Part shown: positions 8,411 through 16,913 of the stretch, piece by piece
Numbering within the stretch: position 1 is the stretch's first letter
Layout of the letters: each line of letters starts with the position of its first letter
Assembly: GCA_019240525.1 (NCBI GenBank)
Contig: JAFAYE010000001.1
Coordinates: 1,027,300-1,091,299 of the forward strand
DNA: 64,000 nt
Origin: Candidatus Eremiobacterota bacterium
GTDB lineage: Bacteria > Vulcanimicrobiota > Vulcanimicrobiia > Vulcanimicrobiales > Vulcanimicrobiaceae
Direction of reading: 5' to 3'
Program-made: the position numbers and the translations under genes
The notes under the pieces: generated by a model
Told to the model about the DNA's origin: nothing
Seen by the model: the letters and a program-made list of their open reading frames with translations, nothing else
Databases searched by the model: none

Positions 8411-10338
8411 AGCGACTGCTCATCGCCAACCGCGGTGAAATCGCGGTGCGCGTCGCTCGAGCGGCTCGCGAGATGAATATTGTTCCACTCGGTATCTATT
8501 CGGAAGCCGATGAGAATGGATACCATCTGCAGTTCATGGAAGATGCGCGCTGCGTCGGTCCGGCGCCGGCCGCGCAATCCTATCTCAAGCCCGAGGCGAT
8601 CCTCGCCGCGGCAGACGACATGTCCGCGGATGCGCTCCATCCAGGCTATGGCTTTCTGTCGGAGCGCGCGCACTTTGCCCGAGCCGTTCGCGATGCCGGC
8701 ATCCTTTTCGTGGGACCGTCTCCCGAGGCAATGGCGGCAATGGGCAGCAAGATCGAAGCAAAACGGCGCGTACGAACGTTCGACGTGCCGACGGTTCCCG
8801 GATACGACGGCGACGATCAATCCGAAGCGACGCTTCGTATGCAAGCGCAAGCCATCGGCTTTCCACTGCTGATCAAAGCCAGTGCCGGCGGTGGTGGCCG
8901 CGGCATGCGCGTTGTCGAATCGACGGAGGATTTCAGCGAAGCGCTCGAGAGTGCTCGACGCGAAGCACTCGCCGCGTTCGGCGATGACAGCATGCTGCTC
9001 GAACGGTACCTCCGCGATCCGCGGCATATCGAGTTTCAAATTCTGGCCGACGCACACGGCACGACGATTCATTTGGGTGAGCGGGAGTGTTCGATTCAGC
9101 GCCGTCACCAAAAGATTGTCGAAGAAGCGCCCTCGGTCGCGCTGACACCCGCGTTGCGTGCGGAAATGGGCGCCGCGGCGGTACGGGCCGCCCAGTCGGT
9201 TGCGTACACCAACGCCGGCACCTGTGAGTTCATGCTCGACGCCGACGGCGCGTATTACTTTCTCGAGATGAACGCGCGATTGCAAGTCGAGCATCCGGTC
9301 ACCGAGCTCGTTTATGGTATCGACCTCGTGCAGTGGCAACTGCGTATCGCATCGAACGAGCGGCTGGCAATCGCCCAGGATTCTGTCGTGCCCCGCGGCT
9401 GGGCGATCGAGGCGCGAATCTATGCCGAGGACCCCGCCAATCACATGTTGCCGTCGACGGGTACGATCGCGCACTGGACGCCCCCCGAGGGACCGGGCAT
9501 TCGCGTCGACGCGGGCGTTGCGGCGGGCAGTGTGGTCGGTCACTACTACGACCCGATGCTTGCAAAGCTCATTGCATTCGGAAGCGACCGCGCCTCGGCG
9601 ATCGCGCGCCTCACTCGGGCGCTCACCGATTTCACTATCGACGGGGTACGCACGAACGTACCGTTGCTCTTATGGATCGCTCGCAACGACGCGTTCGCGC
9701 GCGGCGAAACGACGACGAGCTTTCTCGGCAAGCATCTCGACGAATCGATTTTTGCCGCGGATGCTCCGCCGGCGGATGCCTCGCTGCTCTGTGCGGCCGC
9801 TCTGCTAGCCGACGGCCGTGCGCCATGGCGCGTCGCCGAAGTCGGAGTGCCGTTGCGGCTTGCGTGTGGCGATCGCTTGTCGTACTTCGTCGCCGATGCC
9901 CGCGACCGCCAGTCGTGGCAAATCACCGGCGATCGCAACGGCGGTCTTTCCGCGCGCCGCGACGGCGATGTCGTGCGCGCGCAACTCGACGACGCTACGA
10001 TCGCCGGAGCCGTAACCTATGAAGGCGATTCGGTGAAGGTCCATCTCGACGGGCGAAGCTGGTCTTTCGAATTCGCCGCACCGCCCGCGCTCGACTCGAC
10101 CGTTCGCGCTCACGCCGGCGCGGGCGGCGCCCACGTCACGGCGCCGATGCCGGGCCGAATCGTCAAACTTGCGGTTCGCGACGGCGATACCGTTGAGGAA
10201 CATGCGTTGCTCATCGTCCTCGAGGCGATGAAGATGGAACATCGCATCGAGGCGTCCGTTGCGGCCACGGTGAAGTCGGTGCTCGTCAAGGAAGGCGAAC
10301 TCGTGGCGGCAGGAACCACGCTGATCGAGTTGGGATGA
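8407..10338 (+). CDS. liuD: Methylcrotonoyl-CoA carboxylase, biotin carboxylase/biotin carrier (alpha) subunit
   Basis: The start is a GTG that overlaps the liuC stop. The 643 residues are arranged as biotin carboxylase (KRLLIANRGEIAVRVAR at the start), ATP-grasp with the glycine-rich loop KASAGGGGRGMRVV (about residue 160), and EMNARLQVEHPVTE (about 290). A central BT-like region follows, then a C-terminal biotinyl domain with EAMKMEH, where Lys609 is the biotin site. Length and layout match acyl-CoA carboxylase alpha subunits. The genomic company of liuB, liuC and liuE makes methylcrotonoyl-CoA the likely substrate. It ends with ATGA overlapping the HMG-CoA lyase start. Confidence 0.93.
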   Translation: MKRLLIANRGEIAVRVARAAREMNIVPLGIYSEADENGYHLQFMEDARCVGPAPAAQSYLKPEAILAAADDMSADALHPGYGFLSERAHFARAVRDAGILFVGPSPEAMAAMGSKIEAKRRVRTFDVPTVPGYDGDDQSEATLRMQAQAIGFPLLIKASAGGGGRGMRVVESTEDFSEALESARREALAAFGDDSMLLERYLRDPRHIEFQILADAHGTTIHLGERECSIQRRHQKIVEEAPSVALTPALRAEMGAAAVRAAQSVAYTNAGTCEFMLDADGAYYFLEMNARLQVEHPVTELVYGIDLVQWQLRIASNERLAIAQDSVVPRGWAIEARIYAEDPANHMLPSTGTIAHWTPPEGPGIRVDAGVAAGSVVGHYYDPMLAKLIAFGSDRASAIARLTRALTDFTIDGVRTNVPLLLWIARNDAFARGETTTSFLGKHLDESIFAADAPPADASLLCAAALLADGRAPWRVAEVGVPLRLACGDRLSYFVADARDRQSWQITGDRNGGLSARRDGDVVRAQLDDATIAGAVTYEGDSVKVHLDGRSWSFEFAAPPALDSTVRAHAGAGGAHVTAPMPGRIVKLAVRDGDTVEEHALLIVLEAMKMEHRIEASVAATVKSVLVKEGELVAAGTTLIELG

Positions 10339-11264
10339 TCGACATGCTACCCAAGCAGGTAACCGTCTTTGAGATGGGCGCACGCGATGGTTTGCAAAAC
10401 GAGAACGCGCGCATTTCGACCGACGATAAGGTTCGCTACATCGATCTCCTTTCGCAGACGGGATTGAAGTGGATCGAAGCGACGTCATTCGTCAGTCCGA
10501 AGGCGATCCCGCAACTCGCGGATGCGGCTGAGGTCTTTACAAGAATATCCAAGAGCCCAGGCGTGCGCTATCCGGTGCTCGTTCCAAACGTCAAAGGCTA
10601 CGAGCGCGCCAGAGCAGCCGGCGCCGATGCAATCGCGGTCTTCACCGCGGCGTCGGAACGCTTTACCAAGCGTAACATCAACATGACCATCGACGAATCG
10701 CTGGCGACCTTTCGCGACGTCGTACGGCTGGCCAAAAGGGAAGGGTGCTGGGTTCGCGGCTACGTCTCGACGGCATTTGGCTCGCCCTTCGGCGACGACG
10801 TAACGCCGCAGGCGGTGCTCGACGTAAGCCTCAAACTCATGGAGATGGGTTGCGACGAGCTGTCGATCGGCGACACCATCGGCGTGGGCGTGCCAAATCA
10901 AGTTGAGGCGCTGATACCGCTGCTCGCGAGAAGGATCCCGCTCGAGTCGATTGCGTTGCATTTTCACGACACTCGCGGTACGGCCCTCGCCAACGTATAC
11001 GCCGCGCTGCAGCTGGGCGTTGCGAAGTTTGATGCCTCGTCGGGCGGCCTTGGCGGCTGCCCCTACGCGCCTGGCGCAACCGGAAACGTCGGTACTGAAG
11101 ACCTGCTCTATCTGCTGCATGGCATGGACATCGAGACGGGTGTCGACATCGAAAAAGTGCGTGCGGCATCGCGCTTCATCGCGGGCACACTCGACCACGT
11201 ACTCACCAGCAAAGCCTATCAGGCCATGGAGGCCGCAGCAGCGGCATCGGTATCGTGGATGTAA
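10335..11264 (+). CDS. liuE: Hydroxymethylglutaryl-CoA lyase
   Basis: The 309-residue TIM-barrel enzyme opens with VTVFEMGARDGLQNE, the strand-1 motif with catalytic Arg and metal-binding Asp. It carries LHFHDTRGTALAN with metal-binding histidines, and the family signature GGLGGCPYAPGATGNVGTED with the catalytic Cys loop. It cleaves HMG-CoA to acetoacetate and acetyl-CoA, the last step of leucine degradation. ATG at 10335 overlaps the liuD stop (ATGA). A second ATG at 10344 is also possible. The next gene's GTG start lies inside its 3' end. Confidence 0.94.
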   Translation: MIDMLPKQVTVFEMGARDGLQNENARISTDDKVRYIDLLSQTGLKWIEATSFVSPKAIPQLADAAEVFTRISKSPGVRYPVLVPNVKGYERARAAGADAIAVFTAASERFTKRNINMTIDESLATFRDVVRLAKREGCWVRGYVSTAFGSPFGDDVTPQAVLDVSLKLMEMGCDELSIGDTIGVGVPNQVEALIPLLARRIPLESIALHFHDTRGTALANVYAALQLGVAKFDASSGGLGGCPYAPGATGNVGTEDLLYLLHGMDIETGVDIEKVRAASRFIAGTLDHVLTSKAYQAMEAAAAASVSWM

Positions 11265-12505
11265 GGCCCGCCGTGGTGATGGCGGCGGCTGCGCTTGCCG
11301 CGTGCGGCGGCCACGCCGCCGTCGCTCCCTTGCCGGCTGGGAATTCCTACTACGCCGCGTCGCCCACGCTCGCCACGCGGCGCGATCAGTTTCCGCCAAC
11401 GCCGAACGGCATTCATCTCAATCTCGTCTTCAACTATGCAGTCAAGAATCTGCGTCGCGAGATCGGTTTGATCGACGTGGTTTGGGGGGCGCGCTCGCCG
11501 CGTCCCAAACAGGTGTACAATCAGTTCTACACGCCATTCGAGCGCGACGGCCCTTATGGGCAGCCGGCCCATACGCTGGCGTGGTGGAAACGCAATCACC
11601 CTGACTGGATTGAATACCGCTGCAATCGAAAGACGGTCGCATTCGAGTTCCACGAACGCGATGTGCCGATCGACATAGCGAACCCAATGGTGCTCGCCTA
11701 CCAGCGCTCGAGTGCGGTCGATCCCGCGCTGGCGGCGGGCTACGGCGGCATGGACTTCGACAATCTCGCGCTCGGAAATTACTCCCGTCGCTGCGGCCAT
11801 TACAGTTCGTCCGGCGAGTGGGTCGCGCAGTATACCGGACAGTACGTCGACCCGCAGTATACCGACGACGTGCTCGCCTGGGCGCAAAGCACGTTCGCCT
11901 ACATCCACCGCCATTCGTCCACCGGAACGATGGCCATCAACTTTTCGTACGATTCGAACTTTAGCACCGCCGACAACCACGCCTTGGCGAGGCAGACCGA
12001 TGAAGTGCTCGACGAAGCCGGCTTCACCAACTACGGCAGCAAGGGAGAGAACGTTACGATCCCGGCGCAGTGGCGGAGGATCGTCGGACTCATCCGAGCG
12101 GTTCAAGCCAACGGCGGCTGTTACACGGAAAACGGCGAGGAGCCATCGCTTTCAAAAGACATCACTCAGCGCGAACGGCTGTGGGTCGTCGCAAACTATC
12201 TGCTCATCCGCGATAATTGCACGTACGTCTGGATGAGCGGCTTCACCAAATCCGGCGCGCAAGATTACGGACGCATTTTGATTTATCCCGAATATCGTCT
12301 CGCCGTCGGAAAACCCGTTGCCGTCGCGACGCGCGCGGGCGCCGCGTGGACGCGTTCGTACAGCGGCGGACTAGCGCTCGTCAATCCGTCGAATCACAGG
12401 GTCACGATCCCGCTGGACGGCAACTACACCGACGAAGACGGCCGGCGCTTTACGGGCTCGATCGCGCTGCGAGCCGAGACCGGCCAGATCCTTTTGAAGC
12501 AATGA
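11255..12505 (+). CDS. Lipoprotein, putative glycosidase-like protein
   Basis: GTG at 11255 overlaps the lyase by ten bases and gives MDVRPAVVMAAAALAACGG, a short lipoprotein signal with Cys17. The internal ATG at 11279 would leave too little signal peptide. The 416-residue product has a barrel-like middle (YGGMDFDNLAL; GTMAINFSYDS; GGCYTENGEEPS; YVWMSGF). It ends in a beta-sandwich tail (GGLALVNPSNHRVTIPL and TGQILLKQ). This arrangement resembles uncharacterised putative glycoside hydrolases that end in a beta-sandwich, but I cannot name a GH family. The coupling to liuE may be positional only. Confidence 0.75.
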   Translation: MDVRPAVVMAAAALAACGGHAAVAPLPAGNSYYAASPTLATRRDQFPPTPNGIHLNLVFNYAVKNLRREIGLIDVVWGARSPRPKQVYNQFYTPFERDGPYGQPAHTLAWWKRNHPDWIEYRCNRKTVAFEFHERDVPIDIANPMVLAYQRSSAVDPALAAGYGGMDFDNLALGNYSRRCGHYSSSGEWVAQYTGQYVDPQYTDDVLAWAQSTFAYIHRHSSTGTMAINFSYDSNFSTADNHALARQTDEVLDEAGFTNYGSKGENVTIPAQWRRIVGLIRAVQANGGCYTENGEEPSLSKDITQRERLWVVANYLLIRDNCTYVWMSGFTKSGAQDYGRILIYPEYRLAVGKPVAVATRAGAAWTRSYSGGLALVNPSNHRVTIPLDGNYTDEDGRRFTGSIALRAETGQILLKQ

Positions 12506-12508
12506 CTT

Positions 12509-12592
12509 GTCATGCTGAGCCTGTCGAAGCATGATGGCCCCATCCTTCGACAAGCTCAGGATGACATGTCCTTCGACAGGCTCAGGATGACA
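12509..12592. repeat. Interspersed repeat cluster A; hairpin between convergent genes
   Basis: Three copies of a repeat built on CTTCGACAGGCTCAGG and ending in GTGACA or ATGACA lie here: 12509-12534 (inverted), 12541-12566 and 12569-12592. The first two face each other and can form a stem of roughly 24 bases with a few mismatches around a short GGCC-containing loop. This sits between two convergent genes and may work as a bidirectional terminator. The third copy runs into the coding end of the DUF3052 gene and supplies its stop codon. Confidence 0.85.
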
Positions 12593-13001
12593 GAAGTGAG
12601 CGGCGGGCGATGGGAATGACGAAACGGGTCGCAGTGTGCGAGTCGGTGTAGGCGCTGATCTTATTGTCGACTAAACCGGCCGCAAGGCCGGCGGCGCGCA
12701 CGTCGCTGTCCGTCGGCGATGCGCCGCGTCCTTTGGGATGAAAGACCCACAAAGCGCCATTAGGTTGGAGACATTGCGCCGCACGAGCAATCCGAGTTAG
12801 ATCACGTCGTAGGTCGACGCGCACGAAGATCAGATCGTAACGCGTGCGCAACGAGCGCGCAGCGGCCTTCGCAAGGCACGCGTTCAAGGCGTTTACAAAG
12901 GGCTCGTCGTGAGAACCCAAGATCGCGACACGCGACTCCGAGCTTACGCCGAGTTTATCGAAAAGCGTTCGATGCGAATAGTCTCGCTCGATTTTCGTCA
13001 T
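12582..13001 (-). CDS. DUF3052 family protein
   Basis: The 139-residue protein fits DUF3052: KLGVSSESRVAILG near the start, YDLIFVRVDLRRDLTRI in the middle, GALWVFHPKGRG, and AAGLAAGLVDNKISAYTDSHTATRF near the end. The family is small, cytoplasmic and of unknown function. Its last residues (LLSS) and its stop codon come from a copy of the interspersed repeat, so the native C-terminus was probably altered by repeat insertion. Four more repeat copies lie just upstream of its start. Confidence 0.8.
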   Translation of the reverse strand: MTKIERDYSHRTLFDKLGVSSESRVAILGSHDEPFVNALNACLAKAAARSLRTRYDLIFVRVDLRRDLTRIARAAQCLQPNGALWVFHPKGRGASPTDSDVRAAGLAAGLVDNKISAYTDSHTATRFVIPIARRSLLSS

Positions 13002-13133
13002 TCTTCGACGCCCTTCGACAGGCTCAGGGTGACACGCCCTTCGACAGGCTCAGGGTGACATTGCCCTTCGACAGGCTCAGGGTGACACGTGCTTCGGCAA
13101 GCGCGCCCTTCGACAGGCTCAGGGTGACATGGC
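13001..13133. repeat. Interspersed repeat cluster B: four direct copies
   Basis: Four identical 24-base direct copies containing CTTCGACAGGCTCAGG and ending in GTGACA occur at 13011-13034, 13037-13060, 13064-13087 and 13106-13129. A partial copy precedes them and a degenerate one (GCTTCGGCAAGCGC) lies between copies three and four. The gaps are 2, 3 and 18 bases. Related copies occur at 12509-12592, 21168-21228 and 25932-25956. The array lies between the glycosyltransferase end and the DUF3052 start, so any DUF3052 promoter would have to lie in or beyond it. Confidence 0.9.
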
Positions 13134-13139
13134 AGCGGG

Positions 13140-14360
13140 TCACGATGACACGGGGAAGCGCAGGCTCGAGGGTTTGGGTGGAATCTCCGTGTACGCCATT
13201 GGGCGATCCCACCAGTCGTGCTTTCGCGCGCTCAGCGTTTGCGCGCTTGGTGGCGGTGGAACCTGCAGTTCGACGGCGCGCGCATATGCTTGGAGATAGC
13301 GATCGATCATCCGCTCGATGCTGAATGTGCTTTCGACGTGGGCTCGGCATGCGCGCCGGTCGAGCGATGCGAGCAGCGGCAGCTTCGCCACCGCCTCGTC
13401 GACGCCGTCGCATAAAAAGCCGGTGACGCCGTCGACGACAATCTCCGGAATCGAACCCATGCGCGCGCCCAACACCGGCGTGCCGCACGCCATGGCTTCG
13501 ATCAGGGTCAGTCCGAAGCGTTCCGGACGCGTCGTCATGTGCACGAGCCCAAGCGCATTGGAGAGCAAGTCGTCTCGCGCCTCGCGCTCGACCGCGCCGA
13601 GGAACTGAACTCGATCGCCGTCGATGTGCGGTTCGATTTCCTCGCGAAAGTACGCCTCATCTTGCGGAATCGCGGCGATCTTCAAGCGAACTCCCGCGCG
13701 TTTGGCGATCTCAATCGCTAAGTGCGTCCCCTTCTCGGGATGAAAACGTCCGAGAAAACAGAGATACTCGCCGGCTCGCTGGCTGAAGCTGAACTGCGTG
13801 GGATCGATGCCGTTGTACGTCGTCCCCAAGTAATCGAGACCAGGGTCGCGATCGGCGTTGGAGATCGAGCAGTAAAAACTGCGCCGCGCTCCGGCGTAGT
13901 AGGCCGCGAGAATTTGCGGTGAAGAGAACCCGTGAACCGTCGTCAGCATCGGGGGTGCGTCCGTGGCCAACGCGTAGGTGAGCGGTTTCCAGTCGAAGTG
14001 ATTATTGATGAGATCGAACTCGCGCGCCCGGGCGAAGAGTTCGCCGATGTGCAAGGCGCTAAAGACTCCATCGTTGAGCGCCGTATCCTCGTTTAGTCCG
14101 ACCGGAACGACCGATGCGAGCCGGCCCGCGAACCGCGAGTTACCGGTGGCGAAAAGCGTAACGTCGAGACCTCGGCGCCGCATTCCATCGGCGACGTTAT
14201 AGGCCATCTGTTCCCACGGTCCATACCCGGGCGGCGGCGATGGCCACGAAATCGCCGCCAACACGGCGAGCCGCAGACCCTTTAAATCGGGGCTAGCGAT
14301 CGTCGTCCACGATGCGACGATCCCGCTCCGCCAGCGCCAGCCGGAAGTGCGTGCGCGCAA
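13140..14360 (-). CDS. Family 4 glycosyltransferase
   Basis: This is a GT-B glycosyltransferase of up to 406 residues. The N-terminal domain has SPPPGYGPWEQMAYNVADGM and DVTLFATGNS, and the C-terminal domain has LGRFHPEKGTHLAIEIAKRAG. The nucleotide-sugar motif is ERFGLTLIEAMACGTPVLGA. It probably transfers a sugar from a nucleotide donor; the acceptor is unknown. The listed start overlaps the upstream phospholipase gene by 68 bases. The conserved part begins near LKGLRLAVL (about residue 26), so the true start may be a later non-ATG codon. The last codons run up against the repeat array. Confidence 0.85.
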   Translation of the reverse strand: MRARTSGWRWRSGIVASWTTIASPDLKGLRLAVLAAISWPSPPPGYGPWEQMAYNVADGMRRRGLDVTLFATGNSRFAGRLASVVPVGLNEDTALNDGVFSALHIGELFARAREFDLINNHFDWKPLTYALATDAPPMLTTVHGFSSPQILAAYYAGARRSFYCSISNADRDPGLDYLGTTYNGIDPTQFSFSQRAGEYLCFLGRFHPEKGTHLAIEIAKRAGVRLKIAAIPQDEAYFREEIEPHIDGDRVQFLGAVEREARDDLLSNALGLVHMTTRPERFGLTLIEAMACGTPVLGARMGSIPEIVVDGVTGFLCDGVDEAVAKLPLLASLDRRACRAHVESTFSIERMIDRYLQAYARAVELQVPPPPSAQTLSARKHDWWDRPMAYTEIPPKPSSLRFPVSS

Positions 14361-15723
14361 TCAGATTTCGCATGGCGATTTCCGAAAACGGCGGCACCGC
14401 TGCGGGCCGAGTGTAGTCGAACATGTCGCTGAGGTCGTCGTCGTTGACGTCGCGCTGGCCCATATCACCCAGAGCCCAATTTTTCTCAATGAATTTCACG
14501 ATCGCCGTCGACTCGCGCCGAGTGTGCGAGACGTACGGCGTCGCGCCGGGGCGCCGCGCATCGTAGCCCGTTCGTGCCCATGCTGAGATTGCAATGATGG
14601 GAATGCGAAAGCCCCAGGTCGTGCCATCGGGACCAGGCGGCGGCGCGACGTGGTCGTACCACCCGCCCGAATCGTCCCACGTCACGATCATCGCGCTATC
14701 TTTATAGTAGTTGCACTCGGGCGACGAATGCCGGCTCTGCACGAGCGCCAAGTAAATCGAGCCGACCCAGCCCGGCCCCGCGGCGCTCAAGTTTCCGGCG
14801 TGGTCCGAATCGAGATAGTTCGGCATCACGAACGAGACTTGCGGAAGCCGGCAATTTTGGATGTCACTCAAAACCGTGCCGGACGGCGTCACGACATTGC
14901 GGCGCCAATCGCGGCCGTAACGAATACGGCGAAATGCATCATAGATGTTCACGGTCGGATCCGTGAGATTGTCGTACGAGCCGGTGTAGTACTTCCACGT
15001 CACGTGCGCCGCGTCGAGCAGATCTCCGATCGTCTGCTGTTCGAAGCAGGGAAAGACGCCGAGCGGAAGCATCGTCTCGCCCTCGCCGAAGATCGGCACG
15101 GTTGCGTTCGGATTCGCGTCGCATCCCCAAATTTTCGCGTTCGGATTTCCCGCGACGCGGCTCTGCGCCGTCGCCAACGTATAGTGGCTAGGAAACGTCG
15201 GAACCAGGCGTGGTGCGAAGTTCTCGTCGGCGAGTGCGTAGCGCGCCGCTAGCGAATGATAGATCGTCGTTTCATAGGGCGGAAGATAGGCGAACGCAAA
15301 GCCCGGCGCGGCCTTTGGAAAGCCGAAGACGGTCGAAACCTTGACGTTCGCAAAGCCGTCCATCTTTCCGCCGTTCCATTCGTTCAGCAGCGAGGCGTGG
15401 GTGTGGCTGGGGTCGCCTGGGTTCTCGAACGGGAGGGGTTTGAGCGCAACCGGAGTGCCGTCGACCATAGCCGTCTGCGACGTGTTGGCTCCCGGATAGG
15501 GACCACCGCCGGCAAGAACCGACGACGCGAAAAGGTTGTCGAAGGTTCGATTCTCCTGCACCAGCACGATGACGTGCCGAATAGGGCTTCCCGCCACCGG
15601 TTGCCCCAACAGTGTTGCATTTGGGCCCGCAGCCGTCCCGTTTGCGCCGAGCGATTGCGCCGGCCCGAGCGCGAAGGTCAAGACGCTGAAGAGAATGATT
15701 GCAGCCCAACGGAAGTCGTTCAT
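14293..15723 (-). CDS. Secreted phosphoesterase (phospholipase C / acid phosphatase family)
   Basis: The 476-residue product has a signal peptide (MNDFRWAAIILFSVLTFALGPAQSLG) followed by HVIVLVQENRTFDNLF, the start motif of the phosphoesterase family that holds bacterial phospholipase C and AcpA-type acid phosphatases. Later elements fit too: MPNYLDSDHAGN, IVTWDDSGGWYDHVAPPP and RIPIIAISAWAR. It should hydrolyse phosphoesters outside the cytoplasmic membrane. It starts five bases after the amidohydrolase stop and overlaps the glycosyltransferase, so it belongs to the purE-to-glycosyltransferase run. Confidence 0.9.
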   Translation of the reverse strand: MNDFRWAAIILFSVLTFALGPAQSLGANGTAAGPNATLLGQPVAGSPIRHVIVLVQENRTFDNLFASSVLAGGGPYPGANTSQTAMVDGTPVALKPLPFENPGDPSHTHASLLNEWNGGKMDGFANVKVSTVFGFPKAAPGFAFAYLPPYETTIYHSLAARYALADENFAPRLVPTFPSHYTLATAQSRVAGNPNAKIWGCDANPNATVPIFGEGETMLPLGVFPCFEQQTIGDLLDAAHVTWKYYTGSYDNLTDPTVNIYDAFRRIRYGRDWRRNVVTPSGTVLSDIQNCRLPQVSFVMPNYLDSDHAGNLSAAGPGWVGSIYLALVQSRHSSPECNYYKDSAMIVTWDDSGGWYDHVAPPPGPDGTTWGFRIPIIAISAWARTGYDARRPGATPYVSHTRRESTAIVKFIEKNWALGDMGQRDVNDDDLSDMFDYTRPAAVPPFSEIAMRNLIARTHFRLALAERDRRIVDDDR

Positions 15724-15728
15724 CGTTG

Positions 15729-16877
15729 CTACTGGATCAGGCCGTTCTTGAAGACGATCTGCGGGTCGCGCAACGCGCGCACATCGTCACCGACGTCGCG
15801 GCGGAGCACGAGCAAGTCGGCCGGTTCGCCGGCGGCGAGGAGAGCGCGATGCAAACCAATGAGCTCGGCCGCCACATTCGTGGCGGCGTGAAGCGCTTGC
15901 TGTGAGGTCATTCCGAGGAGCGTTGACATTAGCTCGACCTCTTGCGCGTAGTTTTCGTGATAGTTGTATGGCGTTCCGGCATCGGAGCCGCCGGCTATGC
16001 GCACGCCGCGTTCATAAGCACGGCGTAAGTTCGTCAGCATCGCGTCGTTGATGCCGCGTGCTTTCTCGACGACGTATTTCGGCTGCTCGCCACGTTCCAG
16101 GTTTGCGAGGATACACGTCGGAGCGCTCAGGGTTGGCACCAAAAAAGCCCGCCGCTCTTTCATCAGCTCGATCGCTTCATCATCGAGCAGCGATCCATGC
16201 TCGATCGAATCGATTCCCGCTCGCAATGCATTTTTGATTCCTTCGGTACCGATGGCGTGCGCGGCCGCCCGCAGCCCGTGGCGATGCGCTTCGTCAACCG
16301 CGGCAGAGAGCTCGTCGAGGGTGAGTTGGGCGTTACCTGGAACCGCGCCCTTCGTCAAAACACCGCCGGTTGCGATTGTCTTGATGCAGTCGGCGCCGCG
16401 CAAAAGCTGCTCGCGCACGGCTTTACGCGCGTCCCATGGCGAATCGACGGCGCGTCCGATCGGCCAACCGTGTCCGCCGGTCATACAGAGTACCGCGCCG
16501 GCGACACGCATGCGCGGACCTGGAATGCGTTCTTCTTCGATCGCGTCGCGAACGTCGCAGGCAATTCCATTCGAACTGCCGAGGTCGCGCATCGTTGTAA
16601 TGCCGGCCTTCACCGCTTTGCGCGCGTTCGAGACGGCGCGCAACAGCCGCTGGCTCGGCGTTGTCGAGGCGACCATGCCCATCATGTCGGGTTCGCCGCT
16701 TCCTTCCAAATGCGCGTGTGCGTTGACCAGACCAGGCGTGACACAGGGCGCCTCGATATCGCACGTTCCCTCCGCCGCGCGGATCGCTTCAATCCGGCCG
16801 CCCTCGAGCACAACGTCAACGTTGCGCTTCGGCGGCTCGAGCGTGCCGTCGTAAAGAACTCCGGCTCGAACGATCAT
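15729..16877 (-). CDS. Metal-dependent amidohydrolase (imidazolonepropionase-like)
   Basis: The 382-residue enzyme has the amidohydrolase layout. A small beta domain comes first, then TPGLVNAHAHLEG with the HxH metal pair. DCIKTIATGGVLTKG holds the probable bridging Lys, AAHAIGTEG and IEHGSLLDDEA hold two further metal histidines, and GSDAGTPYNYH holds the catalytic Asp. It resembles the imidazolonepropionase-like/prolidase-type branch. The substrate cannot be told from sequence. A GGTGGGAG ribosome-binding site precedes the ATG. It lies 36 bases after marC in the same run. Confidence 0.9.
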   Translation of the reverse strand: MIVRAGVLYDGTLEPPKRNVDVVLEGGRIEAIRAAEGTCDIEAPCVTPGLVNAHAHLEGSGEPDMMGMVASTTPSQRLLRAVSNARKAVKAGITTMRDLGSSNGIACDVRDAIEEERIPGPRMRVAGAVLCMTGGHGWPIGRAVDSPWDARKAVREQLLRGADCIKTIATGGVLTKGAVPGNAQLTLDELSAAVDEAHRHGLRAAAHAIGTEGIKNALRAGIDSIEHGSLLDDEAIELMKERRAFLVPTLSAPTCILANLERGEQPKYVVEKARGINDAMLTNLRRAYERGVRIAGGSDAGTPYNYHENYAQEVELMSTLLGMTSQQALHAATNVAAELIGLHRALLAAGEPADLLVLRRDVGDDVRALRDPQIVFKNGLIQ

Positions 16878-16913
16878 TCTCCCACCTTTCGGACGTCGCG
16901 ACCGCCGGGCCCT

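Noticed and set aside
8347-9543. 398-codon minus-strand frame opposite the carboxylase alpha subunit
   Set aside because: It is long but fully antisense to liuD, with Arg/His-rich composition and no recognisable motif.
13011-13129. Possible CRISPR array (four identical 24-base direct repeats)
   Set aside because: The gaps are only 2, 3 and 18 bases, related copies are scattered elsewhere in both orientations, and no cas genes are present. It is an interspersed repeat cluster.
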